The notes: generated by a model not told the origin, from the letters alone. A stretch of 12,895 nt of DNA from Duncaniella sp. (GCA_029052375.1 JAIDJD010000248.1:1-12895), one strand, 5' to 3'. Shown: positions 7,261 to 12,895, counted from the stretch's first letter. A program made the numbers and translations.

Positions 7261-8145
7261 TCAGAAGAATTTTGTCTCCCGGCCGAGGATATCGCCGAGG
7301 AGGTTGTTGGCCAGGCGCGAGGCGCCGATGCGGAAGTACTCGTTGGTCTCAAGCCACTTGTCGCCGAGCACCTCCTTGACCACGGTGTAGTAGGCGAGAG
7401 CCTCGTCAGTCGTAGCCACGCCTCCGGCCACCTTGAAGCCCACCATGCGTCCGGTCTGCTCATAATACTCCTTGATGGCCTCGCACATCACGTATGCGGC
7501 CTCGAGCGACGCTCCGGGGTTCTCCTTGCCTGTCGATGTCTTGATGAAGTCTGCACCGGCGTTCATGGCCAGGATAGAGGCGTCGCGGACATTGCGGGCA
7601 GTCTTGAGGGCGCCGGTCTCGAGTATCACCTTGCAGAGCGAGTCGCGGCACGAGTGCTTCATCTCGCTGAGCTGGTCGAAGACCTCCTCGTAGTCCTTGT
7701 CGAAGAAGTCGCCCAGAGAGAGCACCACGTCTATCTCGTCGGCTCCAGCCTCAACAGCCAGGCCAACCTCGGCCACCTTGACCTCGATGAAGCTCTGTGC
7801 CGAGGGGAAGCATCCGGCCACGGCGCAGATGTCTACCTCGCTGACGTCGAGGACGGTGCGGGCCACGGGGACAAAGTTGGGATATATACATACGGCGGCC
7901 ACGTTGGGCAGTTCGGGATACTCGCTCTCGAAAGCATTGACACGCTCCACGAAGTCGGCCACAGAGCGCTGAGAGTCTGTGCTCTTGAGCGTGGTGAGGT
8001 CTATGGTGTTGAAGAGGTAGCGGAGTATCTCGGGACGGCGGTTCTCCTCGAGATGCTCAGCGATGATTTCCTTAACCTTATCGGCCACGACGGCGTCGTC
8101 TGTCACGACGTTCGAGTCGGCTATCAGTTTCTGATATTTGTCCAT
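7261..8145 (-). CDS. deoC: Deoxyribose-phosphate aldolase
   Basis: The enzyme cleaves 2-deoxy-D-ribose 5-phosphate to glyceraldehyde 3-phosphate and acetaldehyde in deoxynucleoside catabolism. It is a cytoplasmic class I aldolase with a TIM barrel. The 294-residue product carries the Schiff-base lysine K202 in FIKTSTGK, the relay lysine K238 in GFKVAGG and D139 in DEIDVV, matching E. coli K167, K201 and D102. The frame stays open upstream of the start to about 8544, but that extension overlaps the pyrophosphohydrolase gene and has no DeoC similarity, so I chose the ATG at 8145 (MDKYQKLIAD). It lies 47 bp after the MazG-like gene and 26 bp before the CD225 gene. The order dtd, MazG-like, deoC is, from memory, conserved in Bacteroides. 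Confidence 0.95.
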   Translation of the reverse strand: MDKYQKLIADSNVVTDDAVVADKVKEIIAEHLEENRRPEILRYLFNTIDLTTLKSTDSQRSVADFVERVNAFESEYPELPNVAAVCIYPNFVPVARTVLDVSEVDICAVAGCFPSAQSFIEVKVAEVGLAVEAGADEIDVVLSLGDFFDKDYEEVFDQLSEMKHSCRDSLCKVILETGALKTARNVRDASILAMNAGADFIKTSTGKENPGASLEAAYVMCEAIKEYYEQTGRMVGFKVAGGVATTDEALAYYTVVKEVLGDKWLETNEYFRIGASRLANNLLGDILGRETKFF

Positions 8146-8192
8146 AGTAGTCTGTTGTGATTTAAGCTGTTGATTGTGCAGGTGTATATATG

Positions 8193-8525
8193 TCAGGGAG
8201 TTTTGAATCTGTCCTTGTCGCGAGAGGTCTTCCTGGCCAGCCCGCGGGCCATTGCATCTGTCAGGTCGATGCCGGTCTGATTGGCCAGCGCGGCGCATAC
8301 CCATATGACGTCGGCCAGCTCGTCGGCCAGAGCCTCGGTGTCGGCACGGTCGCCCGGCTTGGGGCGCTGGTCGCCGCAGAGGCGCGCCAGTATGCGGCAG
8401 ACCTCGCCGGTCTCTTCGGCCAGGATGAGGCCGTTGGTGACAGGCGAGAAATATCCGTTGCCCACCGTAGAAATCCACCTGTCTACGGCGGCCTGGAGCT
8501 GGGAAAGGTCTGGCGGAGGTGTCAT
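8193..8525 (-). CDS. MazG-like nucleotide pyrophosphohydrolase
   Basis: This small all-helical NTP pyrophosphohydrolase has 110 residues, the usual size for the single-domain MazG/dCTPase-like group. The metal-binding pattern is clear: E37-E38-x2-E41 (LAEETGEVCR) followed by E69-x2-D72 (DELADVIWV). Members hydrolyse (d)NTPs, often modified or non-canonical ones, to the monophosphate and pyrophosphate; the substrate here cannot be read from sequence. The ATG overlaps the dtd stop as ATGA, so translation is probably coupled. Together with dtd and deoC it forms a quality-control and salvage group. Confidence 0.9.
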   Translation of the reverse strand: MTPPPDLSQLQAAVDRWISTVGNGYFSPVTNGLILAEETGEVCRILARLCGDQRPKPGDRADTEALADELADVIWVCAALANQTGIDLTDAMARGLARKTSRDKDRFKTP

Positions 8526-8968
8526 GATCCTGTATCAATAACAATAGTTACCGGCCCATCGTTCACAAGTCCCACCTGCATATCGGCCCCGAAGACACCG
8601 GTGGCCACAGGGCGCCCCATGAGCCTCTCGCACTCCGCGCAGAAGAGCTCGTAGAGAGGCACCGCAAGAGAGTGTGGAGCGGCCTCGACATACGAGGGCC
8701 GATTGCCCTTGCGCGTAGAGGCAAGCAGTGTGAACTGGCTGACAGCCAGCATCTCGCCGCCGGTCTGCAGCAACGATAGATTCATCACGCCCGCCTCGTC
8801 GTCGAAGACGCGCAGATTGACGGCCTTGGCCGCAAGACGGCGGGCATCATCCTCGGTGTCGCCCACGGCCACACCCACAAGCACCACCAGTCCGCGACCG
8901 ATGGCACACCTCAGCTCGCCCCCTATAGAGAGCGAGGCCTCCGCAGCTCGTTGGATTACAATTTTCAT
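8522..8968 (-). CDS. dtd: D-aminoacyl-tRNA deacylase
   Basis: The enzyme removes D-amino acids (and glycine from mischarged tRNA-Ala) from tRNA, protecting translation in the cytoplasm. The 148-residue length is typical. The two active-site motifs are present: SQFT at 77-80 (AVSQFTLLAS) and the Gly-cisPro motif N136-DGPVT (LVNDGPVTIV). I chose the ATG at 8968 (MKIVIQRAAE), the family N-terminus; the frame stays open to 9046, but that extension runs through a repeat and has no similarity to the family. The nearest promoter box, at 8974-8981, ends only five bases before this ATG, so the message from it would be leaderless or nearly so. It is the first gene of the long string running to the GH3 gene. 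Confidence 0.95.
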   Translation of the reverse strand: MKIVIQRAAEASLSIGGELRCAIGRGLVVLVGVAVGDTEDDARRLAAKAVNLRVFDDEAGVMNLSLLQTGGEMLAVSQFTLLASTRKGNRPSYVEAAPHSLAVPLYELFCAECERLMGRPVATGVFGADMQVGLVNDGPVTIVIDTGS

Positions 8969-8970
8969 TG

Positions 8971-9029
8971 ATGCAAAAATAGCAAAAATCTCCCACAATC
9001 CCCCCAAATAAGCAGATAAAAAACAAATT
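8971..9029 (-). repeat. Promoter-bearing direct repeat, copy 1 (59 bp)
   Basis: This copy matches 12719-12776 at 57 of 59 alignment columns. The differences are one extra C in the C-run (six against five) and one substitution (C at 9013, A at 12760). On the minus strand it runs from AATTTGTTTTTT to TATTTTTGCAT, that is, from a U-tract as found after a terminator to an outward promoter. It fills most of the gap between the AAA ATPase stop and the dtd start. Similarity stops at 8971 on the low side and at 9029 on the high side. Confidence 0.9.
8974..9008 (-). promoter_or_regulatory. Promoter of dtd within repeat copy 1
   Basis: The -7 box TATTTTTG lies at 8974-8981. The best -33 candidate is TTTG at 9005-9008, 23 bases upstream, slightly longer than the usual 19-21. 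The box has the TTGC prefix and C suffix also seen at the psd promoter. The expected transcription start falls at about 8968-8970, at or next to the dtd initiation codon. Confidence 0.55.
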
Positions 9030-9042
9030 GGGTGAAAATGGG

Positions 9043-10434
9043 TCACTCTCCATATGCAAGTCTTATAACGTCCGAGGGATAGAGAATACGTATCTCTCCG
9101 GCATCGGCCTCATCCCGTGGAGGATTCTTAAGGAAGAGCACGGGAATTATCTCCTTGTCCCGGCCAAACGGCAGACGGGAGGCCTTCTCTATGAGCTTTG
9201 CAAGCAAGCCGCCGGCTATCTCGGGGTTGGTCCACTTGCACTCTCCCACAAGCAGAGCCTTGCCGTCGGCCGACTCGGCCATGACGTCAAACTCCATGGA
9301 GACGGGACCTGCGGGCAGTTTGACACCGCCCCACCAGCGCGAGGCCTCGCCCCACCGGTGTCCGTAGAGGGTGTTGCCGCTCACGGCCTCGCGGCAGAGA
9401 TGCTCCCAATGACGGCCAACATACTCGCCAAACCCGGCCTCTATATCAGCCATCACGGCCGAGCGGCGTCCACGGCCTATCGATGACAGATTGGGGATGA
9501 TGAATGTATAATAAAAGTCCATCATGGGGTCGTTGATGCGATAGAGGCTCTTCTTGGACTTGCGGGGGCTCTCGCCGAAGGGTATCTCGCGACGGAGGTA
9601 ATTCATCTGAATAAGACGATCGAGCGAGGCAGACAGAGCCGTGGCCTCACGTCCCATGCGCGAGGCTATCTCGGAGAGCCTGTTGGCCCCGGAGGCCACC
9701 ACAGACATCAGAGATTCTGACTGGACAGTAGCCATCATATCATCAAGAAACAGACGCTTGGGCTCGTCGTAAAGCACGGCGGCAGGGCTGAGCATCGTGG
9801 CGCTGATAGCCTCGCGAAGACCTGAATACTCCTCGCGCAGCTCCCAATAACGCGGCACTCCTCCCCATACGCTATACTCCTCAATGGTAGCCACAGGGTC
9901 GGTATGCAGTGCCTCGCCGAGGAAGGCTATCGGTATCGGACGTATGTCGAGAATGGCGTGCGCCCTCCCATACAGAGGCTCGGACTGTGACAGAATCATA
10001 TTCTGCATCATACGCTGCGAACTTCCGCATATCACAAGGTTGTACTTCAACGCCCGTGAATCTACAAGTCGCTGAATCACAGACGGAAGCTCGGGCGAAT
10101 GTTTTACCATATACGGAAATTCGTCCAGGCAGAGCGTAAACTGCTCAGTGGCAAATGTGTTGAGCATCACGAGCAAATCCTCCCACGCCGAGAAGTCGGC
10201 ACGAGCGATGTCCGGAAACTTTTCGGCAAGCGAGGCCCTGAGCATATCGCGCTGCACCTGGTCGACAAAGTCGCCCGCCATATAGTAGATATCCTTCTTG
10301 GAGAGCACCCTCTTGATGAGCGTTGACTTGCCGAGCCTGCGACGACCGAACACCACCACAAAACGTGGCGGAGTGTCAGGATTCAAAACCCTCTTGAGCT
10401 CAGCAAGTTCCTCTCTGCGGTCGACAAATTCCAT
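9043..10434 (-). CDS. AAA ATPase with C-terminal DUF234 (PD-(D/E)XK-like)
   Basis: This is a 463-residue protein of the ATPase_2 (archaeal-type, STAND-like) family. The N-terminal NTPase has Walker A G30-RRRLGKST38, Walker B LCLDE (101-105) and the sensor-like ICGSSQRMM (136-143). A winged-helix-like region follows (about 240-300: SEIASRMGREATALSASLDR and similar). The C-terminal DUF234 (about 310-440) contains D383 (EFDVMAES) and E398-x-K400 (LLVGECKW), the spacing of a PD-(D/E)XK nuclease core. Such ATPases are often multicopy; their role is unsettled, with defence or mobile-element functions proposed. The start at 10434 lies within the low-side arm of palindrome A. Its base composition is like the GC-rich host genes and unlike the AT-rich DUF262 gene upstream. 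Confidence 0.9.
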   Translation of the reverse strand: MEFVDRREELAELKRVLNPDTPPRFVVVFGRRRLGKSTLIKRVLSKKDIYYMAGDFVDQVQRDMLRASLAEKFPDIARADFSAWEDLLVMLNTFATEQFTLCLDEFPYMVKHSPELPSVIQRLVDSRALKYNLVICGSSQRMMQNMILSQSEPLYGRAHAILDIRPIPIAFLGEALHTDPVATIEEYSVWGGVPRYWELREEYSGLREAISATMLSPAAVLYDEPKRLFLDDMMATVQSESLMSVVASGANRLSEIASRMGREATALSASLDRLIQMNYLRREIPFGESPRKSKKSLYRINDPMMDFYYTFIIPNLSSIGRGRRSAVMADIEAGFGEYVGRHWEHLCREAVSGNTLYGHRWGEASRWWGGVKLPAGPVSMEFDVMAESADGKALLVGECKWTNPEIAGGLLAKLIEKASRLPFGRDKEIIPVLFLKNPPRDEADAGEIRILYPSDVIRLAYGE

Positions 10435-10476
10435 AATTATATTCCGAGAAAATTATTTTCTGCAAATATAATTATT
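10435..10476. repeat. Nested palindrome A, at the ATPase start
   Basis: Read on either strand the structure is ATAATTATA, six bases, a 13-base core (GAAAAT, one base, ATTTTC), six bases, TATAATTAT. With the 9 bp outer arms it spans 10433-10475 and includes part of the ATPase start codon. Of the 42 bases at 10435-10476, 36 are identical to 12804-12845. It overlaps the -7 box of the ATPase promoter, so a dimeric protein bound here could control that gene. Confidence 0.8.
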
Positions 10477-10494
10477 TCCCAGCTATAATGCAAC
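10463..10494 (-). promoter_or_regulatory. Promoter of the AAA ATPase gene
   Basis: The -7 box TATATTTG lies at 10463-10470, and GTTG at 10491-10494 lies 20 bases upstream, matching the Bacteroidetes consensus spacing. The leader would be only about 20-25 nt and would contain the palindrome core. The equivalent bases in palindrome B read GAAG instead of TTTG, so the box is lost there. Confidence 0.65.
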
Positions 10495-10510
10495 CCCCCG
10501 GCCACCCATA

Positions 10511-10532
10511 TTATCTATGAATTATCTATGAA
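10511..10532. repeat. Tandem 11 bp repeat (two units)
   Basis: TTATCTATGAA occurs twice head to tail (10511-10521 and 10522-10532) in the 118 bp gap between the DUF262 stop and the ATPase start. The gap otherwise holds the ATPase promoter and palindrome A. I see no convincing intrinsic terminator for the DUF262 gene in it. Confidence 0.8.
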
Positions 10533-10552
10533 TACCCAATACTTTTATTCTT

Positions 10553-12676
10553 TCAGGGAAGTATCGGTTCTGATTTTGGCACAATATCCACTTCTACATT
10601 ATCTAAATGTAGCTTTTCGGCTATTTCGAGAATAGTTTTTTTCTTAGTTTCTGAATTAGTATTTTTAAAAAGATAATATTGATCTGCAATCGGATTCTGT
10701 AACCGTCGATTTATAAGTGTTTTAGAAAGCAAGTCATACTTGTTCCACACTTTGATTCCGAGACTATATACACGTGTTACTCCAAGGACTCTCACAAATT
10801 GCTCTAACGAATCAATAGCATTGATCCTTTCAATTTTCTCTCCATTAAATACTATTCGTATACGTGTTGCTTCTGATTTAGTGTGTACTGATAATCTCTG
10901 AGCAGGCACAATTGAATCAGATAATTGATTTCTACCTTCGATTGCCGAAGAGAATTCTTCATGTCTATAATGGTCTTGGTCGAAGCTCCAAATATTCTTA
11001 GCCTTTTTATAGAGCCAAAATGCACGCTCATTTATACAACTCTCATCCCATGACGGCTTACTCAACCAATCATATAAAGTTTCTATTCCAGATGCGAGAC
11101 GCACTAATCCATTGGAACAACTCTTCTTATATGCCCAAGATTTGTTTCCTATTTTAGAATTCGTACTTAAAGGCAAAATCGCAAGATTACCCAACGTCTT
11201 TAAACGCCTGTCTCTCTCCTCCCTATCAAATCCATCTGCAAGAGGCCATGCTCTTTCATCCCATTTCACAGGCAAAAGATGCTCAAGAGAATATGTATCA
11301 AACGAAAGTAGTGCCGTAGATTGGTTTTCACTGCGAACTAACGACTCAAGCATATAAAGAACACCCTTAGCTCGCTTATTTGTCAACGCATTCTCGTTAA
11401 AAGCATAAAGCAAACTATTATCATCAGGCATAGCAAGCGATGATTCTTCATTCTTGCCTGATAGAAATTCCATCAATCCTGATTTTGTTAGCACCCGATT
11501 TGATATAAGATTTGAAGAAAACAAATCACTATAATTATCGTTGCGGGCTTTGCATATAAGACGGCGCATTATATAGGCCTCAAGTATCTTTGAAATACCC
11601 TTTATCTCCTCTTCATCACTTTGATTCTTTAGTATATATAGCACATACGGAATCATCGTTGTAGTTTCAAGGCCAAATATAATCACATTAAGTCGCTCTA
11701 CACCCCATTCTCTTTGAATTGACTGCTTAAGAACGTCTGAAGAAATATAGCGCCTGTACAACTTAGCATATAAGGTAAGGTCTTCTGCAAATTCAATCAC
11801 ATCAACTCTTGATAATTGGAGATATGATTTATATTTGTTAAATAGATCCTCCGCAGAACGAAATTTTTCTTTTTCTGAGGCAGAGATATCAATACCTGGA
11901 CTATTAACCTTTATATTGAGATATGCTGATAAGAATGTCTCAAGAGAAGGACGTTGTAATCTTCCAAGAGTCGTCTTCTGGCTCCAGAAATTTATAGTTT
12001 CCTCATCCTTCTCAAAAACAGGTTTCCATATGGTTTCATATTTATCTACAGTCTCCTCTGTAAATATATAGTTTTTAAGCAACTCACCCGTGGTTAAACT
12101 TACACCAAGAGAGTTTATGGTATCAAAAATAACCTGTTCATTTTCATCTTGAAGCAGATCTATGCCAACAAATACAATATTATCAAGAATCCTATAATAA
12201 TCATAGTCCCTGACATCTATTTTGTCAAGAAAATAGTTATAGGCCTTGGCCAACTGAGTGCCATAATTTACTTTGTCAAGCTCCTCTTGTTTAAGAATGC
12301 TCTCATAGCATTCCCTATCAAAGAAATTATGGCACAACAACATTTGTCCTCTTCCTTCGGATAAATGTTTAAACTCATCAATATGACCTGTTCGCGTACT
12401 AAGAATCTTGAGGAAAAGAAGCAATGTTGTTAGTCGTTGCTGACCATCAATGACTGTCCTTACATCACCAAATGTATCACTGCTGCATGTGGGTGTCTGC
12501 TTAAGTATTATTGTTCCAAGAAAGTACTTCTTCCTCGGAGCAGAAGCCTTGTTCATGCTTTCAAGAAAACGTTCCCATAATGGTTCATCCCAAACATAAG
12601 TACGCTGAAAAAATGGAATTCTCAACTGTCTACCTTGACTTAGGACCTCACTAATAACCATATCATTTGCTTTCAT
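10553..12676 (-). CDS. DUF262/DUF1524 GmrSD-type predicted restriction nuclease
   Basis: This 707-residue protein joins both halves of a GmrSD enzyme. The DUF262 part (about 1-320) has IPFFQRTYVW (20-29), the nucleotide-binding DGQQR (77-81) and FDTINSLGVSLTTGELLKN (184-202). The DUF1524 part (about 430-560) carries an HNH-like nuclease: E465-H466 (SLEHLLP), N497 (LGNLAIL) and N506/N511 (NSKIGN). Characterised GmrSD proteins are type IV restriction enzymes that use NTP hydrolysis to cut phage DNA carrying modified cytosines; I infer an anti-phage role here, target unknown. A C-terminal extension (about 600-700) has no assigned family. The gene is visibly AT-rich beside its GC-rich neighbours, which suggests recent transfer. 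The ATG at 12676 follows repeat copy 2, whose promoter would give a leader of about 40 nt. Confidence 0.88.
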   Translation of the reverse strand: MKANDMVISEVLSQGRQLRIPFFQRTYVWDEPLWERFLESMNKASAPRKKYFLGTIILKQTPTCSSDTFGDVRTVIDGQQRLTTLLLFLKILSTRTGHIDEFKHLSEGRGQMLLCHNFFDRECYESILKQEELDKVNYGTQLAKAYNYFLDKIDVRDYDYYRILDNIVFVGIDLLQDENEQVIFDTINSLGVSLTTGELLKNYIFTEETVDKYETIWKPVFEKDEETINFWSQKTTLGRLQRPSLETFLSAYLNIKVNSPGIDISASEKEKFRSAEDLFNKYKSYLQLSRVDVIEFAEDLTLYAKLYRRYISSDVLKQSIQREWGVERLNVIIFGLETTTMIPYVLYILKNQSDEEEIKGISKILEAYIMRRLICKARNDNYSDLFSSNLISNRVLTKSGLMEFLSGKNEESSLAMPDDNSLLYAFNENALTNKRAKGVLYMLESLVRSENQSTALLSFDTYSLEHLLPVKWDERAWPLADGFDREERDRRLKTLGNLAILPLSTNSKIGNKSWAYKKSCSNGLVRLASGIETLYDWLSKPSWDESCINERAFWLYKKAKNIWSFDQDHYRHEEFSSAIEGRNQLSDSIVPAQRLSVHTKSEATRIRIVFNGEKIERINAIDSLEQFVRVLGVTRVYSLGIKVWNKYDLLSKTLINRRLQNPIADQYYLFKNTNSETKKKTILEIAEKLHLDNVEVDIVPKSEPILP

Positions 12677-12718
12677 GGCAATCTTCTAATTTAAATATGA
12701 AATAATGACTGTATATAT

Positions 12719-12776
12719 ATGCAAAAATAGCAAAAATCTCCCACAATCCCCCAAATAAGAAGATAAAAAACAAATT
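12719..12776 (-). repeat. Promoter-bearing direct repeat, copy 2 (58 bp)
   Basis: This is the partner of 8971-9029: same orientation, one substitution and one C fewer. Here its U-tract (12765-12770) is fused to a strong terminator stem, and its outward promoter faces the DUF262 gene. The two copies, about 3.75 kb apart, bracket the ATPase and DUF262 genes. Confidence 0.9.
12722..12755 (-). promoter_or_regulatory. Promoter of the DUF262 gene within repeat copy 2
   Basis: The -7 box TATTTTTG lies at 12722-12729 and TTTG at 12752-12755, 22 bases upstream. The start of transcription should lie near 12716-12718, about 40 nt before the ATG at 12676. Confidence 0.55.
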
Positions 12777-12807
12777 CGGCAGGAGGAGCGGTGTCCACTG
12801 CCGAATT
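12765..12807 (-). terminator. Intrinsic terminator after the gene at the window's end
   Basis: On the minus strand, AATTCGGCAG (12798-12807) pairs with CTGCCGAATT (12773-12782) as a 10 bp perfect stem with a 15-base loop, followed by TGTTTTTT (12765-12772). It would end transcription from the gene at 12862-12895 just before the DUF262 promoter. The lower AATT pairs belong to the palindrome and the repeat; the rest of the stem is the 27 bp payload. Confidence 0.85.
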
Positions 12808-12845
12808 ATATGACGAGAAAATTATTTTCCGCTTCTATAATTATT
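12804..12845. repeat. Nested palindrome B
   Basis: The structure is AATTATA, six bases, the same 13-base core (12817-12829), six bases, TATAATT. The core and inner arms are identical to palindrome A; the six differences from A fall in the two 6-base spacers. It lies between the upstream gene's stop (12862) and the terminator. Confidence 0.8.
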
Positions 12846-12861
12846 CCAAGCCTTGCGGGCC

Positions 12862-12895
12862 TCAGACCGAGGGGCGGAACATCCGGGTGTAGAGG
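12862..12895 (-). CDS. C-terminal end of an unidentified gene
   Basis: The minus strand ends a frame with LYTRMFRPSV and TGA (12862-12864), and the window stops eleven bases further into it. Ten residues are too few to name a protein. That it is a real gene end is supported by the strong terminator placed about 55 bp downstream, oriented for this strand, and by GC-rich codons like those of the host genes. In Bacteroides, as I recall, uvrC precedes dtd, but I cannot recognise this tail as UvrC. Confidence 0.4.
   Translation of the reverse strand, partial: LYTRMFRPSV

Larger units (their letters stand above)
8971..10476 (-). other. Full cassette: ATPase gene enclosed by palindrome A and repeat copy 1
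   Basis: In the direction of transcription the unit runs palindrome A (10435-10476), the AAA ATPase gene as payload (9030-10434, 1405 bp), then repeat copy 1 (8971-9029). The same framework in the same order occurs at 12719-12845 around a 27 bp hairpin. Calling this a cassette or mobile unit is inference: I see no transposase, and neither target-site duplication nor terminal inverted repeat at its outer ends. Confidence 0.45.
12719..12845 (-). other. Empty or relic cassette: palindrome B, hairpin, repeat copy 2
   Basis: The framework is the same as at 8971-10476, but the payload is only 27 bp (12777-12803): CGGCAG, 15 bases, CTGCCG. It could be an empty site, a deletion derivative like a MITE, or a diverged duplicate. 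The -7 box that drives the ATPase in the other unit is mutated here. Confidence 0.45.

Noticed and set aside
7252..8160. Plus-strand open frame of about 300 codons over deoC
   Set aside because: It is antisense to deoC, whose catalytic residues are all intact; the frame is open because of codon bias.
8146..8544. N-terminal extension of the deoC frame
   Set aside because: It overlaps the MazG-like gene in another frame, is rich in Arg/Gly/Pro and bears no DeoC similarity; the ATG at 8145 gives the normal start.
8969..9046. N-terminal extension of dtd by 26 residues
   Set aside because: The extension is translated from the promoter repeat and overlaps the end of the ATPase gene; Dtd proteins begin at MKIVIQR.
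9043..12676. Toxin-antitoxin or two-gene restriction operon made of the ATPase and DUF262 genes
   Set aside because: They have separate promoters, a 118 bp gap and very different base composition, so there is no sign that they form one operon or system.
8971..12776. CRISPR or integron-type array from the repeats
   Set aside because: There are only two repeat copies 3.75 kb apart, with genes between them and no Cas or integrase gene in the window.

Overview
The window comes from a Bacteroidales-type genome, perhaps Muribaculaceae. This rests on the gene set (DUF4834 beside pssA and psd, a PgpH-like HDIG protein, DUF4339/CD225 and DUF2752 proteins), on promoters of the Bacteroidetes form (TAnnTTTG with a TTG-containing -33 box) and on the lack of clear Shine-Dalgarno sequences. 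All thirteen genes I can support lie on the minus strand, so transcription runs from high to low coordinates. Most of the window is GC-rich; the segment around 10435-12720 is visibly AT-rich.

Reading in the direction of transcription: (1) 12862-12895 holds the last ten codons of an unidentified gene, followed by a palindromic element, a strong intrinsic terminator and a promoter. (2) 10553-12676 is a 707-residue DUF262/DUF1524 protein, a GmrSD-type predicted restriction nuclease, AT-rich and probably acquired by transfer. (3) 9043-10434 is an AAA ATPase of the ATPase_2/DUF234 type with a PD-(D/E)XK-like C-terminus. (4) 1868-8968 is one long gene string: dtd, a MazG-like pyrophosphohydrolase, deoC, a GYF_2/CD225 membrane protein, a DUF2752 protein, a PgpH-like HD phosphodiesterase and a secreted GH3 glycosidase. 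Its gaps are short or overlapping, and it closes with an intrinsic terminator at 1797-1842. (5) A new promoter at 1746-1776 starts the phosphatidylethanolamine pair psd-pssA, followed by a DUF4834 gene cut by the window edge.

The most interesting feature is a duplicated framework in the defence-like region. A 58-59 bp repeat and a 42 bp nested palindrome occur twice in the same order and orientation. In one unit (8971-10476) they enclose exactly the AAA ATPase gene. In the other (12719-12845) they enclose only a 27 bp hairpin. The repeat carries an outward promoter, so one copy appears to drive dtd and the other the DUF262 gene, and between them the units bracket the foreign-looking DUF262 gene. 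This looks like a full and an empty copy of a small ATPase-bearing cassette, or a cassette and its MITE-like deletion relic. I know of no description of this arrangement, but I could not search for one.

Functionally, dtd, the MazG-like protein and deoC deal with mischarged tRNA and with nucleotide quality control and salvage. The HD protein probably degrades c-di-AMP. psd and pssA make phosphatidylethanolamine. The DUF262 protein is probably anti-phage.
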